Numbered from the stretch's first letter, positions 12,903 to 25,928 are shown. The stretch is 64,000 nt of DNA from Alitta virens (GCA_932294295.1 OW028575.1:43372753-43436752), one strand, 5' to 3'. Notes: generated by a model from the sequence alone, not told the origin. Numbers and translations are program-made.

Positions 12903-13292
12903 GTAAGAGTAGAGTAAGAGGAGAGTAAGAGGAGAGTAAGAGTAGAGTAAGGAGTAGAGTAAGGAGTAGAATAAGAGTAGAGTACAGTAGAGTAAGTGTA
13001 GAGTATGGGAAGAGTAAGAGAAGAGTAGATTAAGAGTAGAGTAAGAGAAAAGTAAGAGTAAGAGTAGAGTAAGAGAAGTGTAGAGTAAGAGTAGAGCGAG
13101 AGTAGAGTAAGAGTAGAGTAAGAGAATGGTAAGAGTAGAGTAAGAGAAGAGTAAAGTAAGAGTAGAGTAACAGTAAAATAACAGTACGAGTACAGTAACA
13201 GTAAGAGTAACAGTAAGAGTATAGTAACAGTAAGAGTACATTAACCGTAAGAGTACAGGTACAGTAAGAGTACAGTAAGAGTACAGTAAGAA
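12903..13292. repeat. GTAAGAGTAGA-type minisatellite
   Basis: About 390 bases of purine-rich repeats built from AGAGTA and AGAGTAAG units, drifting to ACAGTAAGAGT at the right. The 123-codon minus-strand ORF of YSTLTLLL repeats is a by-product. Confidence 0.93.
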
Positions 13293-13906
13293 TACATTGT
13301 GCTCATGTCAACGGACAAACTTATTAGCCAGCAGCGGACTCTTATTTTGGCCACGGTTTGTTCGCGTGATGTGCCGCCACGGTTCGTGAATTTCTCAAAT
13401 TAACTCAATCATTTTCCAGATAGAAGCAGTCAAATTTGGCTTGTGTGAAAAGGTTATAAGGAAATGTCTGTAGCAATTAAAGAATTCACACGTTAGAAAT
13501 ACATGTGAACAGGAATATTTTAAACAAATTTAAACAGAATGTATAATAGTAATTGTAATGCTATATATAGTTCTTCATACCTTCAGGGAGTCTCCTGGAT
13601 ATATTTGACATAATTTTACTTTATAATTTTGTATTTAATTCTTCTTGACTTCACATCATGAATCTGTCAATCAGTCAATCAATTAATCAATCAATCAATC
13701 GGTTCCTGAGAATTCTAACAAACAAATAGCGATCTGTCATAAAATAAAAAGTGGGATGTGTCTTTCTCGTACAATAATTTCTGATTGGCATGCTTGAAAA
13801 TCCCTCCAGTTCTGTGCTACTGACCAAGGTCTTATATTTACTTGGCATGGTCTTGGATAACTAACTCCCAATGAGTCTCCCATGTTGTTAGTCGTCAAAA
13901 ACACAT

Positions 13907-14025
13907 CCCAGATAGCATTTCAAATCGGCCCAGCAGCGTTTCCATATAGGCCACTCTCGTTACAACATCGTATTAACATCGCCGACATCGAGCCGACGCT
14001 AAAATGATTTGGAATGCTATCTGGG
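13907..14025. mobile_element. Foldback element, family C (CCCAGATAGCA)
   Basis: It begins CCCAGATAGCATTTCAAATC and ends GATTTGGAATGCTATCTGGG, with a GC-richer interior containing CATCG/CGATG words. Further copies or pieces are at 14068-14160, 14711-14863, 34339-34430, 58280-58377 and 59371-59395. Confidence 0.8.
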
Positions 14026-14067
14026 ATCCCATTTTTGTAAGAATTACTGTATACAATAATACCCGAA

Positions 14068-14160
14068 TACCCAGATAACATTGCCCAATCGGTCCAACCA
14101 CGGTCATCAATGGCCAATATTGGAACGATTTAGACCAGATCCTCAGATAGCATTCCAAAC
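14068..14160. mobile_element. Foldback element, family C, degenerate
   Basis: Starts CCCAGATAACATTGCCCAAT and contains a second partial end CAGATAGCATTCCAAACAGG. It directly neighbours the copy at 13907-14025. Confidence 0.5.
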
Positions 14161-14710
14161 AGGACAACATCGGTGCAACATCGGTGATGCTGCAACGATG
14201 CTATACCAGCAGCGGCCAACATCAGACGACAGTTGCCAGGAAGCTATATGGTAGCTGATAACAAATATGTGTAGCGTAGATATTAGCTAATTTATATGTT
14301 AGATCTTATAGAGTTATCAACAAAATAGACTTGTACAACATGGAAGCCTCACAATCAGTACCACTTTATTTGTTTTGAAATAAAAATTACTCTATGGTCT
14401 AATCTAGTGAGAATTACATTCATTCCTTATCTTCATGATTTCATGTACGAAGTCATAGACTATAGGTGTGGTTGAGAAAGATTCTACTTGACCTTAAACA
14501 ATAGATAAAGAAACCTTTTGCATTTGCTTGTAACATTCCTGATGATCTTGATCTTCCCTGAACATTCTTATTCTAGTGTTCCAAATCTCCTACTGTACAT
14601 ATTTATACACACGGAATGGACATATCAATTTATGTGACGTAAACAAAGAGATAATGCCACAAAAATGTTAGCATTGAAAAACACTATATATTGTGATTTG
14701 CGGCAATATA

Positions 14711-14863
14711 ACCCAGATAGCATTGCCAAATCGGATGACGTTGAGCTATCGTTCAGCCATCGTTCAGCCGTCGGTGGCCGGGTGTTGTGGCTGTCGACCA
14801 GCGTTGGCCCAACAAGAGCAATATCGCACCGACCTATGCCTGATTTGGAATGCTATCTGGGAA
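14711..14863. mobile_element. Foldback element, family C
   Basis: Starts CCCAGATAGCATTGCCAAAT and ends TGATTTGGAATGCTATCTGG. The interior has a small internal duplication, ATCGTTCAGCC twice. Confidence 0.75.
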
Positions 14864-15227
14864 ATATAAGATAATGACAAGTTAACTTTCTAAGTTGAAA
14901 ATGTATGCTCCCTAGTAGCATGCTATGTTGACTTGTTGTGGTCAAGGTCTTGCAGACCGTCCTTCATGCATTATACTGAATAAATTTTGTTACTTGCAAT
15001 GCCATGTGACCTTATACAGCTTGAGCATTTACAAGTTTGTAATAATTCAACCTTAATCCCTGGTCATTGAGTTGACTTAAATGGTTAAGGTTGAATCAGC
15101 AAGTTCCAAGGTGTCAAGCCAAGTGAGGTTATTCAGATTAAGTCAACTCAACAAAGGGCAGTTATCACCTTCAGTAATAGCTCAGTAATTAGAAATGGCT
15201 TGTAACAGAGTGCAACAAATGAGCCAA

Positions 15228-15295
15228 CTACAGGTGAGCTCAGTTGGTTAGACGTCTGCTTTCTAATTCAGAGGGACTGCGTTCGGATACTTTTG
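15228..15295 (+). other. Weak tRNA-like SINE head relic
   Basis: GAGCTCAGTTGGTTAGACG resembles a pol III A box. About 35 bases later TGCGTTCGGATAC resembles a decayed B box. The acceptor stem does not close, so it is not a functional tRNA gene. Confidence 0.3.
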
Positions 15296-16756
15296 ACGGA
15301 ATGATCGTTTTATAACCAATTAAATAGATGTATACTCTATTTCTAAATAATGATTTTGTTTGAACAAAATGTTATAACATTGTTGGCCAGAGCAAATTTC
15401 CTCTAAAAATTTTAATATAAAATACAGCAACATTAGCAATCATGCATTGAACCCACAACCCTGTAATCAGATGAAAAGCTGCACCTCTCGACCTCACATG
15501 CTGCCGTTGATTATGAAATACAAATTTTATCTCAACACACCTGCCTCAGGACTAGCAATGGAACTGAAACTCTTATGAAGAGATATGACTACGGTGAACT
15601 TTTTTTTAGATCTCCTGATAAAGTGATTGCACCCAATGGTGATTAATGTATATTCGCACACTGAATATATGACATTGCTCAGTGATGACAGCTAATTAAT
15701 ACCAAGGCTCCTGACTGCCTTAACTGGCTTCTCTTCTTAAGAGGCAGCTATGTCATTTGCAACAGCCAATGAGAATATAGCTGATGGTAATTATTTTGCT
15801 AGTTTACCAGTTAGACTTAAATACAAACAGATTTGCCTAATAGCTGGACTTATGGCATTGAATGTCTAACTGTGAAATTGCAGATCAATTAGTTTTGTTT
15901 GCATTGACAACACTCAATTCTTAAATAAAGATTGCTCAGTCAGGTTACTTAATTGGCTTGAGGCAGACAGCACACTTATGGTTGGACACTCAGGAAGCAA
16001 AATGTGTGTTGATGGTGAAACAGCAAATGAGCTGCCTCTAGAGATGAGAATTGAAAATTCCCAGCGAACAGGCAAGGAATTCCCCAAGAATAAGTGGTAA
16101 ATACCCCTAAATATGGAAGTTATCACTTAGAATAAGTAGGAAAAATATTTTTGTGTATAATATTGCCATTTTTGAGGTGCTACATGATGTTTTTGACTGA
16201 AACTGGCCCTATCCTTGAAGATAGTTGCGCAGGGGGAGTAAAAGCTGTTCTTGACAAAGTCAGTAGCCTTGGTCTTATTGTATGCTTAAGTATTATTCTT
16301 TGCAGTTTGGTAATATTAAATGCTACCTTGGTGGTGTTGGGTCCGAGACAGTTCTCAGCTGTTCGCCAATTAAATTATATCAGCAGTCAACTGTTTTTGT
16401 TATAACACAGTCATTTGAACATGTCATAGTCTTCACTTAAAGTCAAGTAGCAATCATGTGTGAGATGCATGATGTTGACTTTCAGCAATCAAATATGAGA
16501 GAGATTAAGAATGAGCTAAATATATATAATTTTGAATTTCTGTAAAGCACCTAGGTAATACCTATCCATCATGGGTAATTGGTACATAGTAATCATAGTA
16601 ATGTCAACCTGATGACAAGCAGTGACATTTACCCTACAATTGATGGACTTCCATTGCCTTACCTGCTACACACTAAAAATCGTGCCACAATGATCAATCT
16701 CATTGAGAGAAGAAAAAAAATGACTAAGTACGGTTGTCTTCAATTTTGGAGGGTGG

Positions 16757-16936
16757 GTGGGTGGATTAGGGCTTTACGTCCTGTATTTCTGCACCTGATG
16801 GGCTAATTAGGAAAGCAGGGACCATTGCAAAGAGATGATGGATGAAACAGCCATCCAACTTAGGCTCGACCAAGAAGTCAAACCCGGGACCCAGTGGTTG
16901 GAAGCCCAGCTACCAATGAGCTTGGTCCCTACCCCT
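16757..16936 (-). mobile_element. tRNA-derived SINE 1, reverse copy
   Basis: Read on the minus strand it has a tRNA-like head (GGGTTTGACTTC replaces the B box, AGCTCATTGGTAGC forms the A box). The body carries CCCATCAGGTGCAGAAATAC and the 3' part GGACGTAAAGCCCTAATCC. It is flanked by a perfect 14-base target-site duplication, ATTTTGGAGGGTGG, at 16743-16756 and 16937-16950. The same family occurs at 53033-53223 and 61712-61877. Confidence 0.85.
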
Positions 16937-17559
16937 ATTTTGGAGGGTGGTGTATTCATAAATTACTGACATTTCGATTAACCTGCTAGACATTTTTATC
17001 ACTAATTTGAGACATTTTGACATGTGGTGTCTAAAGACTGACCCCTCATAGCCCAAAAACGATTCATTATGTTAGTCTATAAGGTTAGTCAAAATACTTT
17101 CAGTGATATGAGATTGCGTGACAACAGAGTGCTCAAACCTAAAACAAACATATTTTGGGGACAATAATAAAGTTATCTTTATGGAGAAACTCGAGTGGAG
17201 ATTCAAACTACATAAATGTGAAATTCCATTATGTTGTTCCTGTTTGTAAAGGCTTATCAGTAGAAATTGTGAATTTTATACACACTTCACTGGTTAGGTT
17301 GTTTTTGTTGGTAGATTTAATAAGTTTTTAGTGTGAATAATTTCATTTCATTGATCAACCATACTATAGAAGTTGATGCTATCATTTTGTGAGCCTTTTT
17401 TTAAGCAATGTGTTCTATTATACAGTCTACCATTAAACAGTGAACGTACTCTGCCTCCTTTGCAATAACACCATTAACAGGCCAATCCTGAGTCTTTCTC
17501 AGGTCCCTGTGTACCTAGTGTGCAGTCTTGATCATGAGTTACCCACAGGGGCTTTTACC

Positions 17560-17690
17560 TCACACCACTGCATTTCACCTGGACGTGGTGATATAGTGGG
17601 GTGCAGCACCTGGAGGAGGCCACCCCTTCATGCTGTGTCGGGGTTCGAACCCACCTCTCAGTTTTTAGCCTAATACCTATCCACTAGGCC
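17560..17690 (-). mobile_element. tRNA-like SINE fragment
   Basis: The reverse strand reads CCTAGTGGATAGGTATTAGG (A-box-like), then GTGGGTTCGAACCCCGAC (B-box-like), followed by a unique tail. Probably a SINE of a different family from SINE 1. Confidence 0.5.
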
Positions 17691-17915
17691 TGACATTCGC
17701 TAATTATTGCCATACTATGCACAATTATGTCATACATGGATTTTTACCATATTATTAAGTTTGATGTATCCACATTTGTATAATTATAACAAAAATTATT
17801 ATAGATTGGTTGACTTTTTTCTTGATTTACTTTAATAATATAATTAAAAACGTCTTGCTTGCTAATAATCTACTCGCCATTATTGTTGCAAAGTGCAAAT
17901 ATGGAAAAATGAACT

Positions 17916-18010
17916 GTACATGAGTTTTTAGATTTTTTATACCTCAAGATAACCTGTAGTCTTGTACATAGAGTAATTGCATATATAACCTTTATTTAAA
18001 TTTTCCTCAA
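17916..18010 (+). repeat. Repeat also present at 20845-20985
   Basis: Shares GAGTTTTTAGATTT, GTAGTCTTGTACAT and TAACCTTTATTTAAATTT in the same order with 20845-20985. The second copy carries a roughly 40-base insertion that is itself a small hairpin. Confidence 0.65.
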
Positions 18011-18391
18011 TTTAATCTCCAATGCACTTCATATAGTACGATTAAACATAATATATATGTTTATAGATTTATACAAATATAAATATATGATATTGATCCC
18101 AATACAATATTTACATAACCATGACAAATATGAAAGGCCTTTAGTGAAACAAAGGGTCTACTGTTAACCTACTTTTGGTTATGAAAAGATCAATATTAGT
18201 ATAGAGTGATAAGATTAGTCTCTTTTATTGAATAGGGACAGTTATCTTGCCTTATCTTTGCTGACAACAACACCCCTACCCCCTGTATGGATTGCACCTC
18301 CATGTTATATAAGTTTCTGTTATGTAGTGAAGATAAAACAAAATATGAATGTAGACTTTTAGAAAACAGGACTGTTTACAAATTCATAAAA

Positions 18392-18625
18392 AAAAAACGT
18401 CTTATATTTACAATCATAATTGCACATTGAAGTGATATTTACTTAAATTGTGATGAGTTACATTTAGAGGAAAATATAAGAAATTGGTAGAAAATTATGT
18501 TAAAGTTAAAAAACGTCTTATATATTTACAATCATAATTGCACATTGAAGTGATATTTACTTAAATTGTGATGAGTTACATTTAGAGGAAAATATAAGAA
18601 ATTGGTAGAAAATTATGTTAAAGTT
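18392..18625 (+). repeat. Recent 116/118-bp tandem duplication
   Basis: Two adjacent copies start AAAAAACGTCTTATAT (18392 and 18508) and end AAAATTATGTTAAAGTT. By eye they are identical except for one extra TA dinucleotide in the second copy. The near identity implies a recent event, a local assembly duplicate or an allelic join. Confidence 0.9.
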
Positions 18626-19033
18626 CCAGGAGTAATTTTGGGATCACTAGGTATAGTCAGTACTTTTAATAAACTGTGCTAATTACCTTGGTATGAAAAT
18701 TAATGTTACTTATCTGATATCATTCAATGATTATGTAGACAAATTGCGTTGTCTTTAAGTTACACATAATAACGTATAGATTTAAAGATTTTGTTTCTAA
18801 ATATAGTTAAGGCTAAAATTTACTGGACCACAATCCATGGCAGCCTTGCATTAATTAAGGTATATATGTTATGTGTATAAATCAAACAAAGTGATTTCAC
18901 CATAATGAAAATTCAAAGGTATACAATATCATACAATAAGATAATGAACAAATAATTTTGATTATATTACCTCTGGAGGTGATGATATAGTTAAATGTTT
19001 TGAATGGCTGTTCGATAATATACAATTATACAC

Positions 19034-19123
19034 TGGTTACATGTGAGACATGAAGATATGTACACCCGAAAATTGTGCATAACATTTGAGGGTGTACATA
19101 TCTCATGTCTCACAATGTAACCA
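19034..19123. repeat. Foldback, 90 bp
   Basis: The left arm TGGTTACATGTGAGACATGA plus AGATATGTACACCC pairs with the right arm GGGTGTACATATC plus TCATGTCTCACAATGTAACC. Only two indels separate the arms. Confidence 0.8.
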
Positions 19124-20844
19124 TTGTGTATTTGTTTTTGTACCACTGAACCACAATATATTTATTGTTAATGTGATATTTTTCATTTTTCAATGATTAC
19201 GAAAATACCGCTCCAAAAGTCTAAGGAATTAATGCCAGTTACATATTTAGATCGGTGAACATTTTTGCTTCCAGAAAATGTTTGAATTTTGAAAATCGGA
19301 TAAAATTTACCAAGTTATTAGAAAATGTACTAGTTAGCAGAGTTCTAGTAATAGCTCGATTGCTTAATTCATGATTTCTAGTGTGACGCTGGAGACGTTG
19401 CTTCAGCTAGGCCCCGCCCACTTTTGGCTGCCAGCCAATCCCAGCGCAGCGTGGCTGGCTAACTGTTGTACACGAGGATTTGTACAACGGCGTACAGAAT
19501 GCTAAATTGCACTGGCGAATGGTACAAAGATGTATACATACAGTATGAACTGTAATATTAATTATATTAACGCAATATTTATTTAATTCATTCTAGGAAT
19601 GCATGTTAACTTAACTAGTAAGTTTGCCAATACAAAGGTCTTTTAAGTACACACTTATCGGCCTATTACGCAATAGTATACCTTATTTTTTATATTAATA
19701 TATTTTTGAATTAATATTTTTAAAGTAAAGCAATATAATTTAGTGAGATTCGTAAGTTTTATTATGCAGATGTATTTATGTGTCTATATTTTATTGCTGT
19801 CCTAACATGACGCAATATTGCTAATTTTATCTAATGCGTGCATACACTGTAACACATACCATAATTGTTTTTAATATCTTTTTTTTTGTATGTTATGAGA
19901 CAGCTGCAAAACCATTTCAATTATATTCTAATAAATAAACAAATAAAATCGAAGTAAAACTAACACAGAAGTTTGTTTTGAAAATGAAAAGGTATAACTT
20001 AAGTAAGAAGTGCAATATTTTGAATATACATTTGTATTCAATCACGCAGTTGTCAGAACACCATCTGACAGTGCACACCTTGAAAAATGGCAATTATGGG
20101 GAAAAGCAATAACACCTTGAATTACTGTGTTTTTCTAGTCCCACTTCTGGAATAATCTCCCAAGATAATCATCTTTAAATTTCCTGCCTAATTAGTGATA
20201 ATTCGCTTTCCTCAATAATTAGGCTTCACCTAATACCGTAGGTGAAGACTATTGTTTTTGGTATTATTTTTATTATTATTATTCTTATTATATCCGGGCA
20301 AAATTTTGGAGTTGGAAGACCAAACTTTATCACTAGGTTCCCTACAATTCACATGTGAGCTTTCATAATCTGCTGTAATTTTTTTACCCTTGACCTATAT
20401 GTCATGGTCAAATTGAAGATTTAACGTTTTCATAATACTAAAATTGTGTTTTTTAATTTAAATATATTGTAGACTGTATATATAATAAGATTGCCCACGT
20501 TTTCACTGTTACTCACTCCTCACTATAGGTGAAGCCTAGTTACTGGTCCCCCGGTAACAGAAATCTAGTTACAATTTGCCTCTGCACAGGTAACTATAGA
20601 ATTATAGACTAATAAAGAGAATTAACAACTGGTCTAAATGTCGAAAATTACATTTCTCTGTTTAATTTTCTTGATATTTCGTTTAATTGAAGATCTTCAA
20701 GGGATGTTTTAAAAGGGCAACAATGTAAATCTACAAAAGAAAGTATACTTTTTTTTTTAAAGTACATTCAAATAAACCTTTAGCACCATCTATCCTGTCA
20801 CAAAAAAAAATACATGTCAATTGATTTACCTCAATAATATAATT
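19124..20844. other. Gene-free stretch
   Basis: No exon supported. Around 19383-19460 is a short GC-richer patch with a GGCCCCGCCCA (GC-box-like) word and a CCAGCCAAT word. I could not attach a gene to it. Confidence 0.35.
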
Positions 20845-20985
20845 GAGTTTTTAGATTTCTTATATAGCTCAAAACATGGAGACAAGAGTAGACATTGTCT
20901 CCATGCTCAAAATAACATGTAGTCTTGTACATGCAGTAATTGCATATGTAACCTTTATTTAAATTTCATCTCAATTACATGTCAA
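20845..20985 (+). repeat. Second copy of 17916-18010 repeat with hairpin insert
   Basis: Same words as 17916-18010. At about 20875-20912 an inserted hairpin reads CATGGAGACAAGAG, a short loop, then TTGTCTCCATG. A similar hairpin, CATGGAGACTC/GTCTCCATG, is at about 21638-21662. Confidence 0.6.
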
Positions 20986-22615
20986 TTGCCCAGCTGTGAA
21001 TGACAGCTTGTTGCTAAAAACCTTCTTGCTCCTTTTCATTTCGCGTGTCATAATTTTCCGTACATGCTTTCTCTTGAATTCTTTAAGTAGCTATGATGCT
21101 CATAAATACCACAACAGCCATGCATGGGGTAAATCATTTTTACACCAGACACAACTGGTTGTACTATGAAGCAACTGAAGTTTATTAAGACCAGGATGCC
21201 ATGAAAATTGACCCCCCCCCCCTCCTTTCCCAAATCCTCCCCCCTCCCTAAGGGGTAACCACCCCCTGGAGCGACCCACAATCAGGGGGTATATGCCCTA
21301 CTATGACACAGTTTCCTCAATTTCCCCACCCCTGTCTGTTAACATGGCTAAATAACCCCAGGAGATCAAACCTTGAAGAATCGACCAAGGGTATCATCGT
21401 TCGCCCTCGTTGGGGTGGGGCAGTTACAAAGGTGCTCAGCAAGCTTAAGTACCCCTTGCTAAAAGTAAACAACAGTGTCTGCTACCTGAGTTAAGACTTG
21501 CAGGGCTTATGTATACACATTTAATTTGGAATAGAACTGAGGACAAAAATAGAGGTCATTGATGTTTATTTACAAACTGTCACATTTTGAATGGAGCATT
21601 ACATTCATATCCTAAAGACCTAAACGGAGTATCAAACCATGGAGACTCTTGTCTCCATGATCAAACACACACATATAAATTGATATTATATGTCAAGTTT
21701 ATAGCAGTATCAATTTACAAATAAAACTTGGCAATGTTAAAAGATATGGAATGAAAGGAAGGAAGTGAATATAGCAGTAATATTATAATGATTAGATAAG
21801 TTGAGTGTGAAATTGACAATATAGACGAACTCTAAACAACGCCTTAAAATCGTCATAATGACTACAGAGGGGACTCAAACACTAGATATAATTACTGGCA
21901 AGTAGTTATTCTGACTACTTTTAGAATGCCCCATATTAAAATGACTATCCTAGTATAGTCACTTTAGAAGATTTCTCGTTTACAGTGCTGCAGGATTGCA
22001 TGGCACATTCAATAGCATGGAATGTATAAGTAAACAAAAGGTCTCTTATCTTGTAGCAATGTAAAGTTCGCATATGAAAAGTTGAACTTTAGACAATGAC
22101 TATACCAGATTCATATCTGTTGGTTTTCCAATGGTTTTTCTGAGTTTACGCAAGCGTGATTTAAGAACTTGAAAACTAAATGGGACAGCATTGAGTATGA
22201 TGGAAGAATTATGTTTCATAATTAAAACCCTCAAATTAATGGATGTATAACTTCAGACCACTTTAGTGTCAGCCAGGGTATTAGCATTGTAGGCAATATC
22301 ACTCAGCTTATTAAGAATGCAATGACATTTTAATTATACATTCTATTCGTACCAAACATGGAATAATAGTCTGTTTTTTGGTTTTTTAATTTTCTTTTAT
22401 TATTTGTCTATATTGTAAAATTGCATTTTATTGTTAGTATTTTTACTAGTCACAACCGGGAAAAACCTGCTGTAAAATACATAGTTACAACATTTAATAT
22501 AGACTGTTAGCTTAACACTTTTAGTATTAGTATCTCATTACTGTAAAAGTACTGTATTATTGTATGTTATTTGTATGTTTGACAAATGTATCAATTATGA
22601 TAATATCCTGTCAAT

Positions 22616-22618
<3 letters not shown>
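20986..22618. other. Gene-free stretch
   Basis: No exon supported. It includes a C run at 21212-21222, with C-rich flanks to about 21275, and a second small CATGGAGAC hairpin near 21638-21662. Confidence 0.4.
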
Positions 22619-22665
<47 letters not shown>

Positions 22666-22670
22666 ATATA
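22619..22670. repeat. (TA)n microsatellite
   Basis: About 50 bases of near-perfect TA dinucleotide. Confidence 0.95.
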
Positions 22671-24754
22671 GTATAAATACTTGCATTATCAACATAAAAA
22701 CCATGAAAATCTGTTCGACTACAGAATGTCACTCAAAGACTAACTTTTCAGACATTTGGCTAACTTTTAAGACATTTTGACTGTCTGCAATTACTATATC
22801 CAACAGCCATTCTTATCTTTACAAATTAGTAAACCTTAGTCAAAGTTGGATATATCAATAGTCAGAATGACTAACTTCTCGGTTAAAAGGGCGCTGACTA
22901 AGTTACCATTGACTTGCTGATTAAGTTGTTGAATAAATATGACTAACTTGTTCGTCAAAATGGCCATGTATGGAGGACCATCACTCTTGAGATAGTATAG
23001 TGCATTAGCATTAATATTACCTAGCAGACTGACTACCAAAGAGTGTCATATAGGAGTCATATTTGAGTCATATATGGGTCATATATGACTAGTCTAATTC
23101 CCCCTATACACCACACCTACTTTAACTTATATGATTATATGATTTATAAATCATGTTATAAAAAATGTATATCATGTTTCCATGTTATTTATTGATAAAG
23201 GCTATATATGGCATCAGGCCACCGTAGCTATTTTGTAACTGTAATTATGAATTATTAAATGAAATATTGTAAATTTTATGGTCAATAAAACATTTGAATT
23301 GAATTGAAAATAGGTAAAAGGAACTAAGAACCATATGCTCAACCTCCGCTTTTAACAATGTTTAAAGACAAATCGTGCATTCTATGAAAACATTTTCTGC
23401 GAAATCGTATATTATTGCATGCCTATTATCATCTATGTCAGCTTCTCTAGACAGTTCTAAAAAGACAGGGCTCTGAAACTGACAGGTATGAACGACAGAG
23501 AATAATAAGAAACGTGTTTACGTATGAACGTTCCGTAAAACACAAGTTGTCTAGTTTTGTCAAGGTTTTATTTGACAGGGGCGTGTTTAATGAAACTAAC
23601 TGTACATCAGATAAATGAATTTCAAACGTAAATATTAATTTCACACATGATTGATTCAAACAAATAGCACGCATGAATAACGGTATGACAGGTTGAACAG
23701 CGTTAATTGTCATAGAATCGAAGCCCTTCAAAATTGGCTCCAAGATTGATCCGATTCCGTGACATTAATCTATGGTAATGGCACTTTCAATGGAAGACAC
23801 TGTTATGCCTAGCATGAGTGCAATGTTTAACTTTCACGACTTATTCTTAAAGAAGAATACAAAACTTTTGACTGCCACGGGCATAGGAAAAGAGCTACGT
23901 CCCCACACACTTTATTGAGGCCATGTCAGCAGACAGTAGTCACACATGCATCCTGTATTAACATGTTAGACGTGGTACATGAACATTTATAATTGTATTG
24001 ACAACCCCGATTGATACTCATTTATGAGCTACTTCGTTATGATAGCTTACGATATATTATTACGATATATTTGAGAGGTCTATAGCAATTGGATCTCCAC
24101 AAAAACAAACATGGGCCATCTCAATGGGGTCATTTAAACGCATTGCGATTGTATTGCCCTACAAAATGCTGGAGTCTACCAAGGTACGCAGAAAAAAAGC
24201 CATTGGGGACAACAACCCATGTGTGACGGCTATGCTTTCAAGGTACACATAAAGAGTAATGCTAAACTCCAATTTCCTTGGGTCAAGTGATCATAAGATG
24301 GTCAAGATCAGAAACACCTAACAGTTGTGGAGGTTGGATCAGGGGGGGGGGGGGGGTAAAGACTACTCGAAGAACCCCCCTACCCCTGGTCTCCTGGGGT
24401 GTCCTGGAATGCTCACATTGTCATGACAACTGCTTGTTTGGTGCCCTCTGACTCTGACCTACTCGTCTATCACAAAGAGTAAAGTTCGCGTTCTCGATAA
24501 ACTAAGATAAAGAAATATCTTGAGCAATATCAAGCAAAAAAGGGGCAGAAAAAATGACAGAAAAGTAGAAGGTCAATGGATGGCCCTTATCAGACTAAAG
24601 ATCATATTAATTCAGACTATACACGCAATTCAAGCCCTTTACCTTTTCGTGGTACATTATACATCATTGTGACTGCAAATCTATTGGGCATGGGGGAAAA
24701 TGAACATAGTTTTAGGTACAGGTGAGGTTTGATAATATAAACACGATGGCCTAC
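22671..24754. other. Gene-free stretch
   Basis: No exon supported. 22720-23100 is rich in AGTCA/TGACTA words. 23040-23090 has short GTCATATA tandem words. 23575-23607 resembles a right end of family B (GTGTTTAATGAAACTAACTG). A 15-base G run is at 24342-24356. It may be intronic to the kinase gene starting at 25017. Confidence 0.4.
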
Positions 24755-25017
24755 CTTCCAGATTTTTCGTATTTCTTGAAAGTTTTGGCACTGAAGTCCA
24801 CTGCAGCTTGCGCCGAGGGTTCAGCAGAAATACCAACCCCCCTCTCCTTCCTAGCTTTGCCCAGGACAGGTATTTGTGTGATGGCCTGGTATTTATCCAC
24901 CTGGCTCCGTAACTGGGCAATAAGTTCATCTTTCTCTTTGAGTTCTTGCTGGAGCCTCTTAATTCGCTCATCCTTCGACCGCAGTTCTTTTTGTAATTCC
25001 TTCATGACGGATCCCAT
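24755..25017 (-). CDS. PRKG1: cGMP-dependent protein kinase, first coding exon (partial gene)
   Basis: This minus-strand exon opens with ATG at 25017 and encodes 87 residues plus two bases. It ends at a donor AAG|GTAGGC (intron begins 24754 going left). Residues 1-45 form a coiled coil (ELRSKDERIKRLQQELKEKD) matching the leucine/isoleucine-zipper dimerisation region of PKG type I. Residues 55-75 carry the autoinhibitory segment ending in GISAEP, a hallmark of this family, followed by a basic FKKYEKSGR stretch. The kinase phosphorylates cytosolic targets in response to cGMP. The cyclic-nucleotide-binding and kinase domains are absent from the rest of the window. They must lie further left, so 1-24754 is probably intron 1. 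The alternative, an isolated retained exon, is less likely because the reading frame and donor are intact. Assignment to type I rather than type II rests on this short segment only. Confidence 0.82.
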
Positions 25018-25928
25018 GACAATTCGGAAGTCCGAGTGGTCAAATCATTACTGGTCAGTCTGATTGACCGCTGAGTCCAAACTGCCCTGCAGACCTGCAA
25101 CTCCTACTTGCACCTCACCGCTTGCTATCTATCTCTCTTGTCAAGTGAGCGTCGACCAAAATAGTTCAATGCCTCGTCAGCCGAGGATGTTGATAAGACC
25201 CACTAGACCCTCCTGCCCTCTCTCGGTTATTACAACAAAAAAAAACTCAACCACATGCTGAATGTACCAAATATATAAATGCTGTGGTGTATTTTTTTCC
25301 ATAAAAGCTCATACGTGTCCCAATACTTAAACTAGCAGGATAGCACCATACAGGTATTAATATAATGTTTTTTTCTGAGTGTTATCCTTAAAAAATATAC
25401 TGATAAATATACACAATTTCATTTCTATTGTCCAAGTTTAAGATACTGTATTGATTTTCAACAGACACGAAGCGAATGGGTTTTTCCTGCTGAGCCAATA
25501 AAAGACGTACCCACCAATGTGTGGACTACATTCACTAATTTTTATCAACAGTCTGTTCTTGAGAAATGCCTTTGTAATTTATTCGATCTCTCTATCAGAG
25601 AGAATACAATATATTTTTTTCAAGAACATGACAGAATTTCCCTTGGTTCCTTAATGTATTGTGAAGGTAACCATGCAGGATAACACAAGTGCTTGTCAGA
25701 AGCTTGTTCCCAAGTCTTGTGGCTACCTTCTTATATTATATTATACTAAATTCGCTGGTTAACATCTGAATTGGAACCCATACACTTCTATGAAATAAAT
25801 ATCATGGTAATATATCAATTAAAATTGGTTATGATATAGGAAAACCACGAGTCACTGATCTGTTTAACAGATCAGACGAGGTGGGTGCGAAGCTGTCAAA
25901 CAGATCAGTGACGAGTTGTGGTACCTCC
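25018..25928. other. Region upstream of the kinase exon
   Basis: Probable 5' leader and promoter side of the minus-strand kinase exon. Reading leftwards into the gene, a short upstream ATG ATT TGA precedes the main start. No clear TATA box or CpG island was seen. Confidence 0.3.

Noticed and set aside
12870..13241. 123-codon minus-strand ORF
   Set aside because: Translation of the AGAGTA minisatellite.
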